Shown: positions 56,196-64,000, numbered from the stretch's first letter. The stretch: 64,000 bases of DNA from Rhodoferax sp. U2-2l (GCF_020594515.1 NZ_JAJCTH010000012.1:87130-151129), one strand, 5' to 3'. Notes: generated by a model from the sequence alone, not told the origin. Program-made: numbers and translations.

Positions 56196-56758
56196 GGTTT
56201 GACCTCGCTGGCTGCAGGCGCCTGCACGGCCCCGATATCGAGCTTCAGGGATAGGTGCAGGTTCTGGGAGAAGCTGGCCAGGGCGGCGCGGTGCTCGCGG
56301 TCAATCACCTGTTCGCAGTCTTCCGGTGAAGTCAGGCCCGCCACCTCAGCCCCGATACGCCGTGCGCAGTTGGTCAGGGTGTCACGCAGCATGCGACCAG
56401 CATTGAAAAGGTGGCGCTCGAAATCGGCTTTGACCAGGTACAGGCCGCGCAGCCGGGCGGCTTCCATTTCGGCCCGGTCGGCCTCAGCGATTTTTTCGCG
56501 GGTGCGTGCCGAGTTGAAGGACTCAACGCGCCCACGCGGCATGCCCCCGCCCCCCCCAGTTTGCGCAGCGCCATCCACGGGCGCGGTTCCTTGCGGCACA
56601 GTCGGCTTGCACCAGGCGACGTTCAGGTGTTCCTTGCGCCAGGCCTCGACGGACGCAACCGAATCCATCGGGCAACCCGCCTTGCGCATCTTGACCATGG
56701 TGGACGATGACAGGCCCAAGGCCCGGCCAATGGCGTTCTGAGAGAGTGGTTTGGTCAT
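56192..56758 (-). CDS. Terminase small subunit-like packaging protein
   Basis: 188 residues. An N-terminal helix-turn-helix NAIGRALGLSSSTMVKMRKAGCP precedes a Gly-rich linker and a long helical region (ARTREKIAEADRAEMEAARLRGLYL), like lambda Nu1. It would recognise the packaging site. It is coupled to TerL. Confidence 0.8.
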   Translation of the reverse strand: MTKPLSQNAIGRALGLSSSTMVKMRKAGCPMDSVASVEAWRKEHLNVAWCKPTVPQGTAPVDGAAQTGGGGGMPRGRVESFNSARTREKIAEADRAEMEAARLRGLYLVKADFERHLFNAGRMLRDTLTNCARRIGAEVAGLTSPEDCEQVIDREHRAALASFSQNLHLSLKLDIGAVQAPAASEVKP

Positions 56759-56882
56759 GGTGAGTTGCTCGGTGCTTACTGTTCGGAAAAGTTGGCCGCT
56801 AGTTTTTTCTCGCGAGTCTGCGCACCCGTGCAGGCAGCGGCTGTGGAAGTACCTTGACAGGGGGGTGGCCGTGTGCCACTTA

Positions 56883-57098
56883 CACCACTTATGACCCGCT
56901 GGGCGCCCACTTTCGCTCGTAAGTCCGCGTACTTATTGGACTTATTCCACTTATGACCATCCTTGAAGCCATGCAGGTGGGTGCGCGCGCACCTGCGCGC
57001 ATGGACACACATTTCCTCATAAGTGAAAAAAACTAATAAGTACGCGGACTTACAAGCGTTTTCCTCGTAAGTGGGGGCGTAAGTGCTCGTAAGTGGAT
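56883..57098. other. Iteron-rich candidate replication origin
   Basis: Within about 216 bp, eight copies of a TCATAAGTG/CTCGTAAGT-like unit occur in both orientations. GCTCGTAAGTCCGCGTACTT (starting 56915) and its near-perfect inverted copy (57035-57057) form a 23-bp arm with one mismatch and a 97-bp spacer. The region adjoins the 3' end of the helicase gene and carries no convincing gene. By analogy with P4 ori, it may bind the element's replication protein. Confidence 0.6.
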
Positions 57099-58559
57099 TC
57101 ATGGCTGCAGCTCCATGCCGGTGTTTCCGAACCTCGACAGGGGCAGATCGAACGCGGCCACTGCCTCGCGGGCAAAGTCAATCCAGCGCACGCCATTGAG
57201 GGGCCCGGTGTTGACAGGCAGCCACAACACCACCGGTGCGCCCAATTCATGGGGGGATGGGGAAGCGGTCTTCTTGGTCAGCTTGCCCTTGGAGAACTTG
57301 GTCACCGCGGCGCTGAAATAGGCCTGATTCGGTGGCAGGCACTCGCCATTGGCCCGGCACCAGCGACCAAAGGCTTTGTACAGCTGGGCGGTGCTGCACG
57401 GGTGAAGGGGGAGGTCCAACTCCTGGTTAAGCCATTCGCGGGCAAAGCGTTCTGCCGGGCGCAACCCCAGGTCGATCAGGTCGCGCTTGGCTTTGGTCAT
57501 GACCGGGGGCGTGTGTGAACGAAAGTCCCCCAGGTCGCGCTGCAGCAGGTAGGCATACAGGGCTTCCACACCACCATTGGCCATGGATGTGCGCACCCGC
57601 TCATACAGGTCGTCGGTGCGTTTGGGCGGGCAGTAGACCACCAGGTGGCGCCGGTCGTCGGCTTCCAGTGCCAGGGGCTTGGAATCGTTGCTCAGGAAAA
57701 CGATGTTGGCGTGGTTGCGTTCGGTGCGCAACGCCTGAAACTTGACTTCGATCTGAATCGTCTCACCGGTGACCAACGACTTCAGGGTGTTTTTGTGGTG
57801 CGTCAGCTCGTTGCTGGCCACCACTTCGTCACCGATCAGGAACAGCTTGCGGCTTGCCCAATCGTTGTAGCGGCTCTCCAACTGGGACTGTCCTATCACC
57901 GCCGCATAGTCGCCAAAGATACGCGCATACGCTTCAAAAAACAGGTTCTTTCCGGTGCCCTGCGGGCCATGAAAGACCAGCGCGCTGGCCATCTTGGCGC
58001 CGGGGTGCTGCAGGGGGTAGGCCATCCAATCCAGCACGAACGCGGCCACGCTGGCCACCCCTACATCGGTGTCGGCTGATTCGCCAACCAGGTGCATCAA
58101 CAGGGCCAGCAGGTCAGCACAATCACCCGGTACGGGCGCCATGGCCAGACCGCCAAACAGGTTGATGCAATCTGCGCTGCAGCTGCCGGTCGGATCAAAG
58201 ACGATCTGGCTGGGCTGCACCACGCGCTTGAGGGGGTTGGTCTCCCATTCCTTGTAGGGACCGCGCCCAATGGCCAGACGTAGGGCGTTGGGCTTCATCG
58301 GGATCATCAATTTGGTGTCCCAAATGTCATCACTGCCATACACCACCGCGTACCGGTTCAGCGCATCGATGGCGCCCAAGCCGGGATCCTGCGGCGGGGC
58401 TGATCCGGTACCGCCAGATGCAGGCGTTTGCACTTTGCGCCGCCGTTTGGATTTATCACCCGGCGACGTGCCGGGTGGGGCCTGGTTGGCGGATTCAATG
58501 GCCGCGTCGATCATGGCGGCGGCCTGTTCAAGCTCGGTGGGCATTTGCAATGTCTGCAA
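57099..58559 (-). CDS. D5/DUF5906-like replication helicase
   Basis: 486 residues. After a low-complexity N-terminus (SKRRRKVQTP) comes the superfamily 3 helicase core with Walker A HGPQGTGKN (197-205), Walker B KLFLIGDE (238-245) and NIVFLSND (sensor 1, near 289). The C-terminal domain is winged-helix-like (WLNQELDLPLHPCSTAQLYKAFGRW). It should unwind the element's DNA. It overlaps the zinc-finger gene by 32 bp; ATG 58544 is an alternative start. Confidence 0.85.
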   Translation of the reverse strand: MQTLQMPTELEQAAAMIDAAIESANQAPPGTSPGDKSKRRRKVQTPASGGTGSAPPQDPGLGAIDALNRYAVVYGSDDIWDTKLMIPMKPNALRLAIGRGPYKEWETNPLKRVVQPSQIVFDPTGSCSADCINLFGGLAMAPVPGDCADLLALLMHLVGESADTDVGVASVAAFVLDWMAYPLQHPGAKMASALVFHGPQGTGKNLFFEAYARIFGDYAAVIGQSQLESRYNDWASRKLFLIGDEVVASNELTHHKNTLKSLVTGETIQIEVKFQALRTERNHANIVFLSNDSKPLALEADDRRHLVVYCPPKRTDDLYERVRTSMANGGVEALYAYLLQRDLGDFRSHTPPVMTKAKRDLIDLGLRPAERFAREWLNQELDLPLHPCSTAQLYKAFGRWCRANGECLPPNQAYFSAAVTKFSKGKLTKKTASPSPHELGAPVVLWLPVNTGPLNGVRWIDFAREAVAAFDLPLSRFGNTGMELQP

Positions 58560-59001
58560 CGTAACGGATACGCCCTGCAGCCTTGATCAATCGTTCTTTG
58601 TCGGTTTCGCTGATGCTTGCCTGGCGCACCATATCGGACGCCACCAGCGCGGCCACAGTGAGTTCTTGCGCGACGGACTCCAGCAGCAGGCGGGCGGGAA
58701 TGGGTGTGGGCCGGGTGCTACCGGTGTGGGGGGTGCCGTCTTCGACCCATGCGCCCAGCGCCTTAGCGGCATCAATGAAGCCCAGGCCGTGGGCGGCCTG
58801 GTGATAGGCCAGCACATCGCCGCCCTTGGCTGCACAGGCCATGCACATGAAGGCGCCACGCTCCAGGTGCACGCGCATGGAATCGCTGCCACCGTGGAAA
58901 GCACACGACGTGGTGCGCCACTTGCCTTTGCCCTTCAACACCAGGCCCTCGGATTCAAAGTAGCTCACCGGGTCCGGCAGGTGGTCGCGGTTGAAGCTCA
59001 T
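58528..59001 (-). CDS. CHC2 zinc-finger primase-like protein
   Basis: 157 residues. C33, H36, C53 and C56 form the CHC2 zinc finger (SCAFHGG and FMCMACAAKGG), the DNA-binding part of DnaG and P4-alpha primases. There is no TOPRIM domain in the rest, so it may supply template recognition for a separate priming activity. It overlaps the helicase gene. Confidence 0.75.
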   Translation of the reverse strand: MSFNRDHLPDPVSYFESEGLVLKGKGKWRTTSCAFHGGSDSMRVHLERGAFMCMACAAKGGDVLAYHQAAHGLGFIDAAKALGAWVEDGTPHTGSTRPTPIPARLLLESVAQELTVAALVASDMVRQASISETDKERLIKAAGRIRYVADIANAHRA

Positions 59002-59210
59002 GATTTAGCCCGGCGCCGAGTGCTCTGCCGACTGGGCAGGCGGGTGTCAAATTGGTACAGGATGCAGCCCGGCACCGTGATGATCACCGCCAGGCCATTG
59101 AATGTCGGGGCTCGGCGTTTGCGGTGGGTGCGACGGGCGCCAGTTGGTGGGCTCTGCAGCGACGCCACGTAGCGCGCCAGGGCTTTTTCAAACCGTTTGA
59201 GGCTTCTCAT
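58998..59210 (-). CDS. Small element protein, paralogue B
   Basis: 70 residues. The layout is KRFEKALARYVASL, a basic middle, then GLAVIITVPGCILYQF and a Ser/Arg-rich tail. It resembles paralogues A and C. The stop overlaps the zinc-finger gene start by 4 bp. No known family. Confidence 0.6.
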   Translation of the reverse strand: MRSLKRFEKALARYVASLQSPPTGARRTHRKRRAPTFNGLAVIITVPGCILYQFDTRLPSRQSTRRRAKS

Positions 59211-59212
59211 GT

Positions 59213-59488
59213 TCAGGCCCGGCGGTCTGGTGGCCAGCGGTCCAGCCGAAGCCCGCCAATGTGGGAATACACCCGGCCCCGGGCCGTCACCACCGCCAGC
59301 AGGCCATGGGCATTCTTGAGGAAGGACGTGCCGTTGCGGCTGACCGTTGAGAGCTGGTGGCAGGGCTGTTCGGCAGCGGTTCCACAGACGATGAAATAGC
59401 GGCTCAGGGCGGCGTCAACTGGCTTTTTGGCATACCCGTTGTTTGGCCGTGGCAGGCGCGGCGGGCGCACTTGGAGATCGTGGATCAT
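59213..59488 (-). CDS. Small element protein, paralogue C
   Basis: 91 residues. VDAALSRYFIVCG is followed by FLKNAHGLLAVVTARGRVY and a basic C-terminus. The spacing of RYF and the HGxxxVVT strand matches paralogue A. It lies 2 bp upstream of paralogue B. No known family. Confidence 0.55.
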   Translation of the reverse strand: MIHDLQVRPPRLPRPNNGYAKKPVDAALSRYFIVCGTAAEQPCHQLSTVSRNGTSFLKNAHGLLAVVTARGRVYSHIGGLRLDRWPPDRRA

Positions 59489-59502
59489 TGGCTTTCCACC
59501 AA

Positions 59503-59748
59503 TCAGGCCAGGGTCAACTCGGCCCGCTTGGCATGTAAGCGACCTACCAAGCCGCGAATATCATCGTCTGATTTACCTGCAATCCTGGCCGTATTGATGG
59601 CTTTGACCTCATAGTCTGGCCATCCGACAGAGCGGGGTCCAAGCTGAACAGGTTTTGTCAGCAGACCACCACGGACTGCGCTTGAAACGCTGGCGTCACT
59701 ACGCCAACCAAATTCGGTTTTGAGTTCGGGTTTTCTGAGAATTGCCAT
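59503..59748 (-). CDS. AlpA-like or small HTH regulator, 81 residues
   Basis: It begins MAILRKPELKTEFGWRSDASV and includes LLTKPVQLGPRSVGWPDYEVKAINTARIAGKSDDDIRGLV, a pattern seen in AlpA-like regulators. A ribosome site AAGGAGTGACGA lies before the ATG. A perfect palindrome upstream (59769-59790) may be its operator. Confidence 0.6.
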   Translation of the reverse strand: MAILRKPELKTEFGWRSDASVSSAVRGGLLTKPVQLGPRSVGWPDYEVKAINTARIAGKSDDDIRGLVGRLHAKRAELTLA

Positions 59749-59768
59749 TCGTCACTCCTTGTTTGACG

Positions 59769-59790
59769 TTGACGAAACTTGTCGTCAACA
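59769..59790. promoter_or_regulatory. Perfect palindrome upstream of the 81-residue regulator
   Basis: GTTGACGA-AACTTG-TCGTCAAC is an 8-bp inverted repeat around 6 bp, in the divergent gap between two minus-strand genes. It contains a TTGACG -35-like hexamer, so binding would block the promoter. Confidence 0.55.
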
Positions 59791-59855
59791 GGAGTGAACT
59801 GTGATTCTTGGTGTAATTTACGTCATGGATGACCTATGCAACAGATCATCCGTGA

Positions 59856-60518
59856 CTACTTAACCGGGAATACTTCAGCTTCGTATGAGACCGCTATTCC
59901 CTTCTTTCGCCAGGCGCGTTCCAGGCTAGCCCAGTCGTTCAGTGCAAATTCATCCATCACGATGTCAACGGCTGCATCGTGGCCATGCGGCTCGATCTTG
60001 ACCAGCACACCGTTTTGATGGGTGTACCCCCCAGTGCGCAGATCGTAATAGCGCTCCGCTGCGTCATTGTGCTTTTGGTCGTCTCGTTCAGCGCCGTGGG
60101 CTTCACCAATCAGTCCGAGCTCATACAGAGCTGCGCTGTGCCTTTTGTGGGCGGTGCCGTACAACCTGTATTCGGGCGTGCCTTTTGCGGGGCGCTTTTT
60201 GAGAAGTCGTCGCGCGCTGGCTAGCCGCTTCCATGCCTCATCGGCTTCTTTTTTTGATTGCGACAAACGATCTTTCAACCCGTCTTCATCAAGGGCCGTT
60301 TTCACCAAATCAATCAGCAGGGATGGCTTGATTTGACATTCACCCCCTATGTCATCTAACGTCAGACCCAACGTTTCGGCGCCGAGGGATCCTCCGATTT
60401 GCTGGAGAAAATAGCGAATCAAAACGTCATCCTCCGGCATGGATGGCGCCTCGGAATATCTGACTTTGTATACGCCAACCAGCGCAACCAAAGCCGCCTT
60501 GATAGCTTCCTGCCTCAT
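59856..60518 (-). CDS. Hypothetical element protein, 220 residues
   Basis: A soluble protein beginning MRQEAIKAALVALVGVYKVRY. Residues 90-130 are charged and helical (DRLSQSKKEADEAWKRLASARRLLKKRP) and the C-terminal part (GGYTHQNGVLVKIEPHGHDAAVD) looks like a beta domain. No recognised family. It starts 5 bp before the integrase stop codon region. Confidence 0.6.
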   Translation of the reverse strand: MRQEAIKAALVALVGVYKVRYSEAPSMPEDDVLIRYFLQQIGGSLGAETLGLTLDDIGGECQIKPSLLIDLVKTALDEDGLKDRLSQSKKEADEAWKRLASARRLLKKRPAKGTPEYRLYGTAHKRHSAALYELGLIGEAHGAERDDQKHNDAAERYYDLRTGGYTHQNGVLVKIEPHGHDAAVDIVMDEFALNDWASLERAWRKKGIAVSYEAEVFPVK

Positions 60519-60523
60519 GCTGG

Positions 60524-61819
60524 CTACGCCGCCTTGAGTTGAATCACGTCCGCACCCTTGACGATCTGGTCAATGCGGTTCGCGTACCACTGCAGCGCCT
60601 CCTTGCACTGCGGGGCGTATTTGGCCCGGTTGTATGCAGCGCGCACTGCGTTGCGCTCCGAATGCGCCAGGACCGTTTCCACCACGTCGGGAACAATGCC
60701 GCCCTCATTGGCCAAAGTGCTGAACGTGGACCGCAGGCCGTGGGGCGCAAAGTCCACGGGGCAACTTCCGCCAGCCTTCAGGCGCGACAACAGATGGTTG
60801 ATTGAACATTCGGCCATCGGTGTTTTTTTGGAAAACACTGATGGAAAAACCCACTCTGATGATGCTGACAATTCTTTGGCCTTTTCCAGGAGCACCATCG
60901 CCTGGTCTGAAAGGTAGACGGTGTGTGGCTCAGGCATTTTCATGAAGCCATTGGCGCCGACGGTGCGCCCGGGTATGGTCCAAGTGCGCTTCTCCAGATC
61001 GAAGTGTGCCCAGCGCGCTTTTGCCACGTTGTCTTTGCGCACCGCTGTCAACAGCAAAAACTCAACGGCAATGCGCGTTCCAGGGTGGGCGTTGCAGGTC
61101 CGCACGGCTTCGACAAATGGCCCAAGCTCAGCCACCGACAGCGGGCGGTAACTGGTGGGTTTTGGTTTTGCAATCAGGCCCTTCATGGGGGTGGCCGGGT
61201 TGTAGGTCACCAGCAATTTTTGGGCGGCATACTGGTACACCCGTTCCAGAATGGCTTGAATGTTGGTAGCTTTGGTGGGTGTGTTGCGCATGCCCTCCAA
61301 CAACTTCAGCACATCAGAGGCATGAACCTCACCAAGGGGTATGGCGCCAATCTGCGGGAAAACATCATTGACCAGCCAGCCAATATTTTGCTTTTGAGTC
61401 CGCGCCGAGGCATGCGCCATCTTTTCAGCAAACCACACACGGGTAAAAGTCTCAAAGCTTTGTGTTTTGGCAACCTCGGACTTGCGTTCGATGCGATCAA
61501 CCTGCTTTTTTCTGGCTGGGTCAACACCGGTTGCAAGGGTCGCTCGCAGCCCTTCGTGTGCGTTTCTGGCGGCTTTGATGCTGATCATTGGATAGGTGCC
61601 AATGGTGACCTTGGTCCGCTTGCCGTTGAAACCGTAAGAGTAACGCCAGGCCTTTGTGCCACTGGGCAGCACCTCAACGAAAAGGCCTCCGCCGTCCGTT
61701 AACGGGTAAGGCTTGTCTTTTGGTTTGGCCGCCTGGATCGATTTGTCGGTCAGGGAGTAGTTCACCGCACGTGGAGAATGAGCCATGATTTGAGCCAAAA
61801 GTGAAGGGGGATGAGCCAT
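60524..61819 (-). CDS. int: P4-type tyrosine integrase
   Basis: 431 residues from ATG 61819; ATG 61786 gives 420. An N-terminal DUF4102 domain (LTDKSIQAAKPKDKPYPLTDGGGLFVEVLPSGTKAWRY) precedes the catalytic domain with the first Arg in LTAVRKDNV, HxxR in PHGLRSTFS and the nucleophile Tyr in AAYNRAKY. P4-type integrases often use tRNA or other gene ends. Here the integrase abuts icd. Its start codon overlaps ATGGCTCA repeats, so it may repress itself. Confidence 0.92.
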   Translation of the reverse strand: MAHPPSLLAQIMAHSPRAVNYSLTDKSIQAAKPKDKPYPLTDGGGLFVEVLPSGTKAWRYSYGFNGKRTKVTIGTYPMISIKAARNAHEGLRATLATGVDPARKKQVDRIERKSEVAKTQSFETFTRVWFAEKMAHASARTQKQNIGWLVNDVFPQIGAIPLGEVHASDVLKLLEGMRNTPTKATNIQAILERVYQYAAQKLLVTYNPATPMKGLIAKPKPTSYRPLSVAELGPFVEAVRTCNAHPGTRIAVEFLLLTAVRKDNVAKARWAHFDLEKRTWTIPGRTVGANGFMKMPEPHTVYLSDQAMVLLEKAKELSASSEWVFPSVFSKKTPMAECSINHLLSRLKAGGSCPVDFAPHGLRSTFSTLANEGGIVPDVVETVLAHSERNAVRAAYNRAKYAPQCKEALQWYANRIDQIVKGADVIQLKAA

Positions 61820-61850
61820 AGTTTAATCACACCCCCGTTTTATGGCTCAA
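61778..61850. repeat. 12-bp repeats at the integrase end (right)
   Basis: On the minus strand TTGGCTCAAATC and ATGGCTCATTCT are adjacent (61797 to 61775) and ATGGCTCAT is at 61819. On the plus strand ATGGCTCAA is at 61842-61850. The same 12-bp unit is found at 46598-46620. Confidence 0.5.
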
Positions 61851-61891
61851 AAAAATTTGGCTATTCTTGTCATTCCTTGGCTGTAGATGTT

Positions 61892-61925
61892 AAAAAACCC
61901 CAAGCAAATCAATCACTTGGGGTTT
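61892..61925 (-). terminator. icd terminator and possible attR core
   Basis: AAAAAACCCCAAG (61892-61904) pairs with CTTGGGGTTT (61916-61925), and in the minus direction TTTTTT follows. It ends icd. It shares AAAAAACCCCA and TGGGGTTT with the terminator at 46453. Confidence 0.65.
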
Positions 61926-61960
61926 ATTCTTTAGCTGCCTTTAGCAGCCCTTGGCGGCTA

Positions 61961-63214
61961 TCACATGTGGTCAATCATGACCTGGCCGAAGCCCGAGCAG
62001 CTCACTTGGGTGGCGCCGTCCATCAGGCGGGCGAAGTCATAGGTGACTTTTTTGCTCTTGATCGAGCGCTCCATCGACTTGATGATGGCGTCAGCAGCCT
62101 CAACCCAGCCCATGTGGCGCAGCATCATTTCGGCGGACAGGATTTCGGAACCCGGGTTCACATAGTCCTTGCCAGCGTACTTGGGTGCCGTGCCGTGGGT
62201 GGCCTCAAAACAGGCCACCGAGTCCGACAGGTTGGCGCCAGGGGCAATGCCAATGCCACCGACTTGCGCGGCCAGGGCGTCAGACACGTAGTCACCATTC
62301 AGGTTCAAGGTGGCGATCACGCTGTATTCAGCCGGGCGCAACAGAATCTGCTGCAGGAAGGCGTCGGCAATGCTGTCCTTGACGGTGATTTCCTTGCCGG
62401 TCTTGGGGTTCTTGAACGCGCACCACGGGCCGCCGTCGATCGGCACCGCGCCAAATTCTTTCTGTGCCAGGCCGTAGGCCCAGTCACGGAAGCCACCTTC
62501 GGTGAACTTCATGATGTTGCCCTTGTGCACGATGGTCACGCTGGGCTTGTCGTTGTCGATGGCGTACTGGATGGCCTTGCGCATCAGACGCTCGGTGCCT
62601 TCGCGCGACACCGGCTTGATGCCGATGCCTGACGTGGCGGGGAAACGGATCTTGGTGACACCCATTTCCTCTTGCAGGAACTTGATGATCTTTTGTGCCT
62701 TGGGGGATTCGGCTTCGAATTCGATACCAGCGTAGATGTCTTCCGAGTTTTCACGGAAGATGACCATGTTGGTCTTGTGCGGCTCTTTGACCGGGCTGGG
62801 CACGCCGTCAAAGTACTGGATCGGGCGCAGGCAGACATACAAATCCAACTCCTGACGCAGCGCCACGTTCAGCGAGCGAATGCCACCGCCCACGGGCGTG
62901 GTCAGCGGTCCCTTGATGGACACCACGTATTCGCGCAAGGCAGCCAAAGTTTCTTCAGGCAGCCAGACATCCGGGCCGTAAATCTTGGTGGACTTTTCGC
63001 CAGCGTAAACCTCCATCCAATGGATCTTCTTGGCACCACCGTAGGCCTTGGCAACCGCAGCGTCAACCACCTTCATCATCACCGGGGTGATGTCAAAACC
63101 GGTGCCATCACCTTCGATGAACGGAATGATCGGCTGATCGGGCACGTTCAACGAAAAATCGGCGTTGACGGTGATTTTTTGGCCTTCAGAGGGCACCTTG
63201 ATGTGCTGGTACAT
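61961..63214 (-). CDS. icd: Isocitrate dehydrogenase (NADP)
   Basis: 417 residues. The substrate motif is in [18 protein letters not shown], and the C-terminal [31 protein letters not shown] is the nucleotide-binding end. It converts isocitrate to 2-oxoglutarate in the TCA cycle. AAGGAG is upstream of the ATG. The 3' end is complete, so the neighbouring element did not truncate it. Confidence 0.97.
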   Translation of the reverse strand: MYQHIKVPSEGQKITVNADFSLNVPDQPIIPFIEGDGTGFDITPVMMKVVDAAVAKAYGGAKKIHWMEVYAGEKSTKIYGPDVWLPEETLAALREYVVSIKGPLTTPVGGGIRSLNVALRQELDLYVCLRPIQYFDGVPSPVKEPHKTNMVIFRENSEDIYAGIEFEAESPKAQKIIKFLQEEMGVTKIRFPATSGIGIKPVSREGTERLMRKAIQYAIDNDKPSVTIVHKGNIMKFTEGGFRDWAYGLAQKEFGAVPIDGGPWCAFKNPKTGKEITVKDSIADAFLQQILLRPAEYSVIATLNLNGDYVSDALAAQVGGIGIAPGANLSDSVACFEATHGTAPKYAGKDYVNPGSEILSAEMMLRHMGWVEAADAIIKSMERSIKSKKVTYDFARLMDGATQVSCSGFGQVMIDHM

Positions 63215-63375
63215 GGATTTGTGTCTCCTTATGGGGATCGAAAAAAAGGCTCATGCAACCCTGCTGAACCCGAAAATTCATTCTAGTCGTAATAATTGAC
63301 TGCAAGCTGTCATCCGCCGTGCTTGCTGGCCCGATGCCTGGCGCCAAAGCGGACCAAATGCATCAAAATACACGC

Positions 63376-63819
63376 ATGAAACAACGACTTTCCGCTATCT
63401 TTTTAAGTCTGGCTGCCAGCATGGCGCTGGCGCAGGGCGCGCCGCAACTGGACTTGCCTCGCACCAAGCTCAGTGCGGGCATGTATTTGATCGACACGCA
63501 GGTGGCAACCACCGCCACCCAGCGCGCCACCGGGCTGATGTTTCGCACCAGCATGCCGCCCGGTGAAGGCATGCTGTTTGTGTTCGACACACCGGCCGAG
63601 CAGTGTTTCTGGATGAAAAACACCTTGCTGCCTTTGACTGCGGCGTTTGTGGCGGACGATGGCACCATCGTCAACCTGGTCGACATGAAGCCGCAGAGCA
63701 CCGACTCACATTGTTCTCAAAAGCCGGTGCGGTATGTGCTGGAGATGAACCAGGGCTGGTTCGAGAAAAAAGGCATCAAGGCCGGTGCCAAACTCGGTGG
63801 GGCACCCTTCAGCAAATGA
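63376..63819 (+). CDS. DUF192-family secreted protein
   Basis: 147 residues from ATG 63376. A signal peptide, MKQRLSAIFLSLAASMALAQG, is followed by the DUF192 domain with QRATGLMFRTSMPPGEGMLFVFD, CFWMKNTLLPLTAAFVADDG and a Cys in DSHCSQKPVRYVLEM. It is a periplasmic protein of unknown role, present in many bacteria. The short gap to icd is a divergent promoter region. Confidence 0.8.
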   Translation: MKQRLSAIFLSLAASMALAQGAPQLDLPRTKLSAGMYLIDTQVATTATQRATGLMFRTSMPPGEGMLFVFDTPAEQCFWMKNTLLPLTAAFVADDGTIVNLVDMKPQSTDSHCSQKPVRYVLEMNQGWFEKKGIKAGAKLGGAPFSK

Positions 63820-63926
63820 TGATGCTCTGGCCATCACTGCCAGCGCTTTCCCTGCAGTAACTGGCTGCAAAAAACTGACCCGTCCTGAATTGCGTTGACA
63901 CTCAGAACGGTTGAAAAGTGCCGGGG

Positions 63927-64000
63927 TTAACCGGCGATAGACGCCCGATGCACCACATCGGGCGTTTGCATTTTCAGCGATAAATGCGGTCGTTCCGTGT
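63927..64000 (-). CDS. IS3-family transposase, C-terminal fragment
   Basis: On the minus strand the last residues read TERPHLSLKMQTPDVVHRASIAG and end at TAA (63927-63929). This is the usual end of an IS3-type integrase-core transposase. The sequence to about 63876, starting TGACCCGTCC, may be the element's end. The rest lies beyond the window. Confidence 0.65.
   Translation of the reverse strand, partial: TERPHLSLKMQTPDVVHRASIAG

Larger units (their letters stand above)
46453..61925. mobile_element. Integrated P4-like satellite or pruned prophage next to icd
   Basis: All genes run on the minus strand from a P4-type integrase at one end to a set of small genes at the other. Content is integrase, AlpA-like and Mor-like regulators, CHC2 zinc finger and helicase, candidate origin, terminase small and large, S49 protease and tape measure. 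Portal, capsid and most tail genes are not seen. Both ends show terminator-like repeats sharing AAAAAACCCCA and TGGGGTTT, and 12-bp ATGGCTCAA-type repeats lie inside each end. Boundaries are approximate. Confidence 0.8.

Noticed and set aside
56776..57102. A 108-residue open frame on the minus strand across the iteron region
   Set aside because: It has no family resemblance, its start encodes the iteron repeats (TYAPTYEEN) and the composition is unlike neighbours. Interpreted as non-coding origin DNA.
1..64000. CRISPR array, toxin-antitoxin pair, restriction system or retron
   Set aside because: No regularly spaced repeats, Cas genes, reverse transcriptase or methyltransferase-nuclease pairs were recognised. 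The small element proteins do not show known toxin motifs.

Overview
The window looks like the chromosome of a Gram-negative betaproteobacterium of order Burkholderiales, most likely a Rhodoferax- or Polaromonas-like member of Comamonadaceae. The grounds are GC-rich coding sequence, an LPS core/O-antigen locus, a polyhydroxybutyrate-type dehydrogenase, a type B ribosomal protein L31, and the packed yebC-purD-hemF-nadD-rsfS-rlmH-maf-rng array. This placement comes from gene content and protein style, not from a database search.

Layout. Positions 1-3.5 kb hold an AT-rich LPS glycosyltransferase/ligase cluster, followed by msbA. Positions 5.4-12.5 kb are a long minus-strand housekeeping array with overlapping genes. 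Positions 12.5-25.7 kb are mixed core genes: a HerA-like ATPase, upp, a CoA-transferase, sbcB, a synthetase-type relA, bdhA, a flavoprotein, trxA, rho and rpmE2. Positions 25.8-27.5 kb encode a multi-pass membrane glycosyltransferase-like protein. Positions 27.5-34.1 kb are the complete minus-strand pstSCAB-phoU-phoB-phoR locus.

Positions 34.1-44.3 kb look like an extended phosphate-starvation neighbourhood. Five promoters carry PhoB-box-like repeats. In four of them a -10-like hexamer follows after exactly 10 nt. They precede pstS, a PlcP-like metallophosphoesterase, an EAL-CBS-GGDEF protein, a 44-residue small protein, and a four-gene minus-strand run (M14-type hydrolase, alpha/beta hydrolase, chemoreceptor, glgC-like). 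A short exopolyphosphatase follows. Together they suggest coupling of phosphate starvation to lipid remodelling, c-di-GMP, chemotaxis and carbon storage. Positions 44.4-46.1 kb hold a small unit of unknown role: a beta-helix repeat protein, a GNAT enzyme and a 46-residue protein.

Positions about 46.45-61.9 kb are an integrated mobile element next to the 3' end of icd. It has a P4-type integrase, two AlpA-like regulators, a Mor-like regulator, a CHC2 zinc finger plus a DUF5906-like helicase, an iteron-rich candidate origin, both terminase subunits, an S49 protease and a 920-residue tape measure protein. No portal, major capsid, tail tube or baseplate gene is visible, yet every reading frame looks intact. 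It may be a phage satellite or a selectively pruned prophage. It also carries three related small proteins of unknown function and a structured non-coding leader. The window ends with icd, a DUF192 protein and the 3' end of an IS3-family transposase.

No rRNA, tRNA or CRISPR array was seen.
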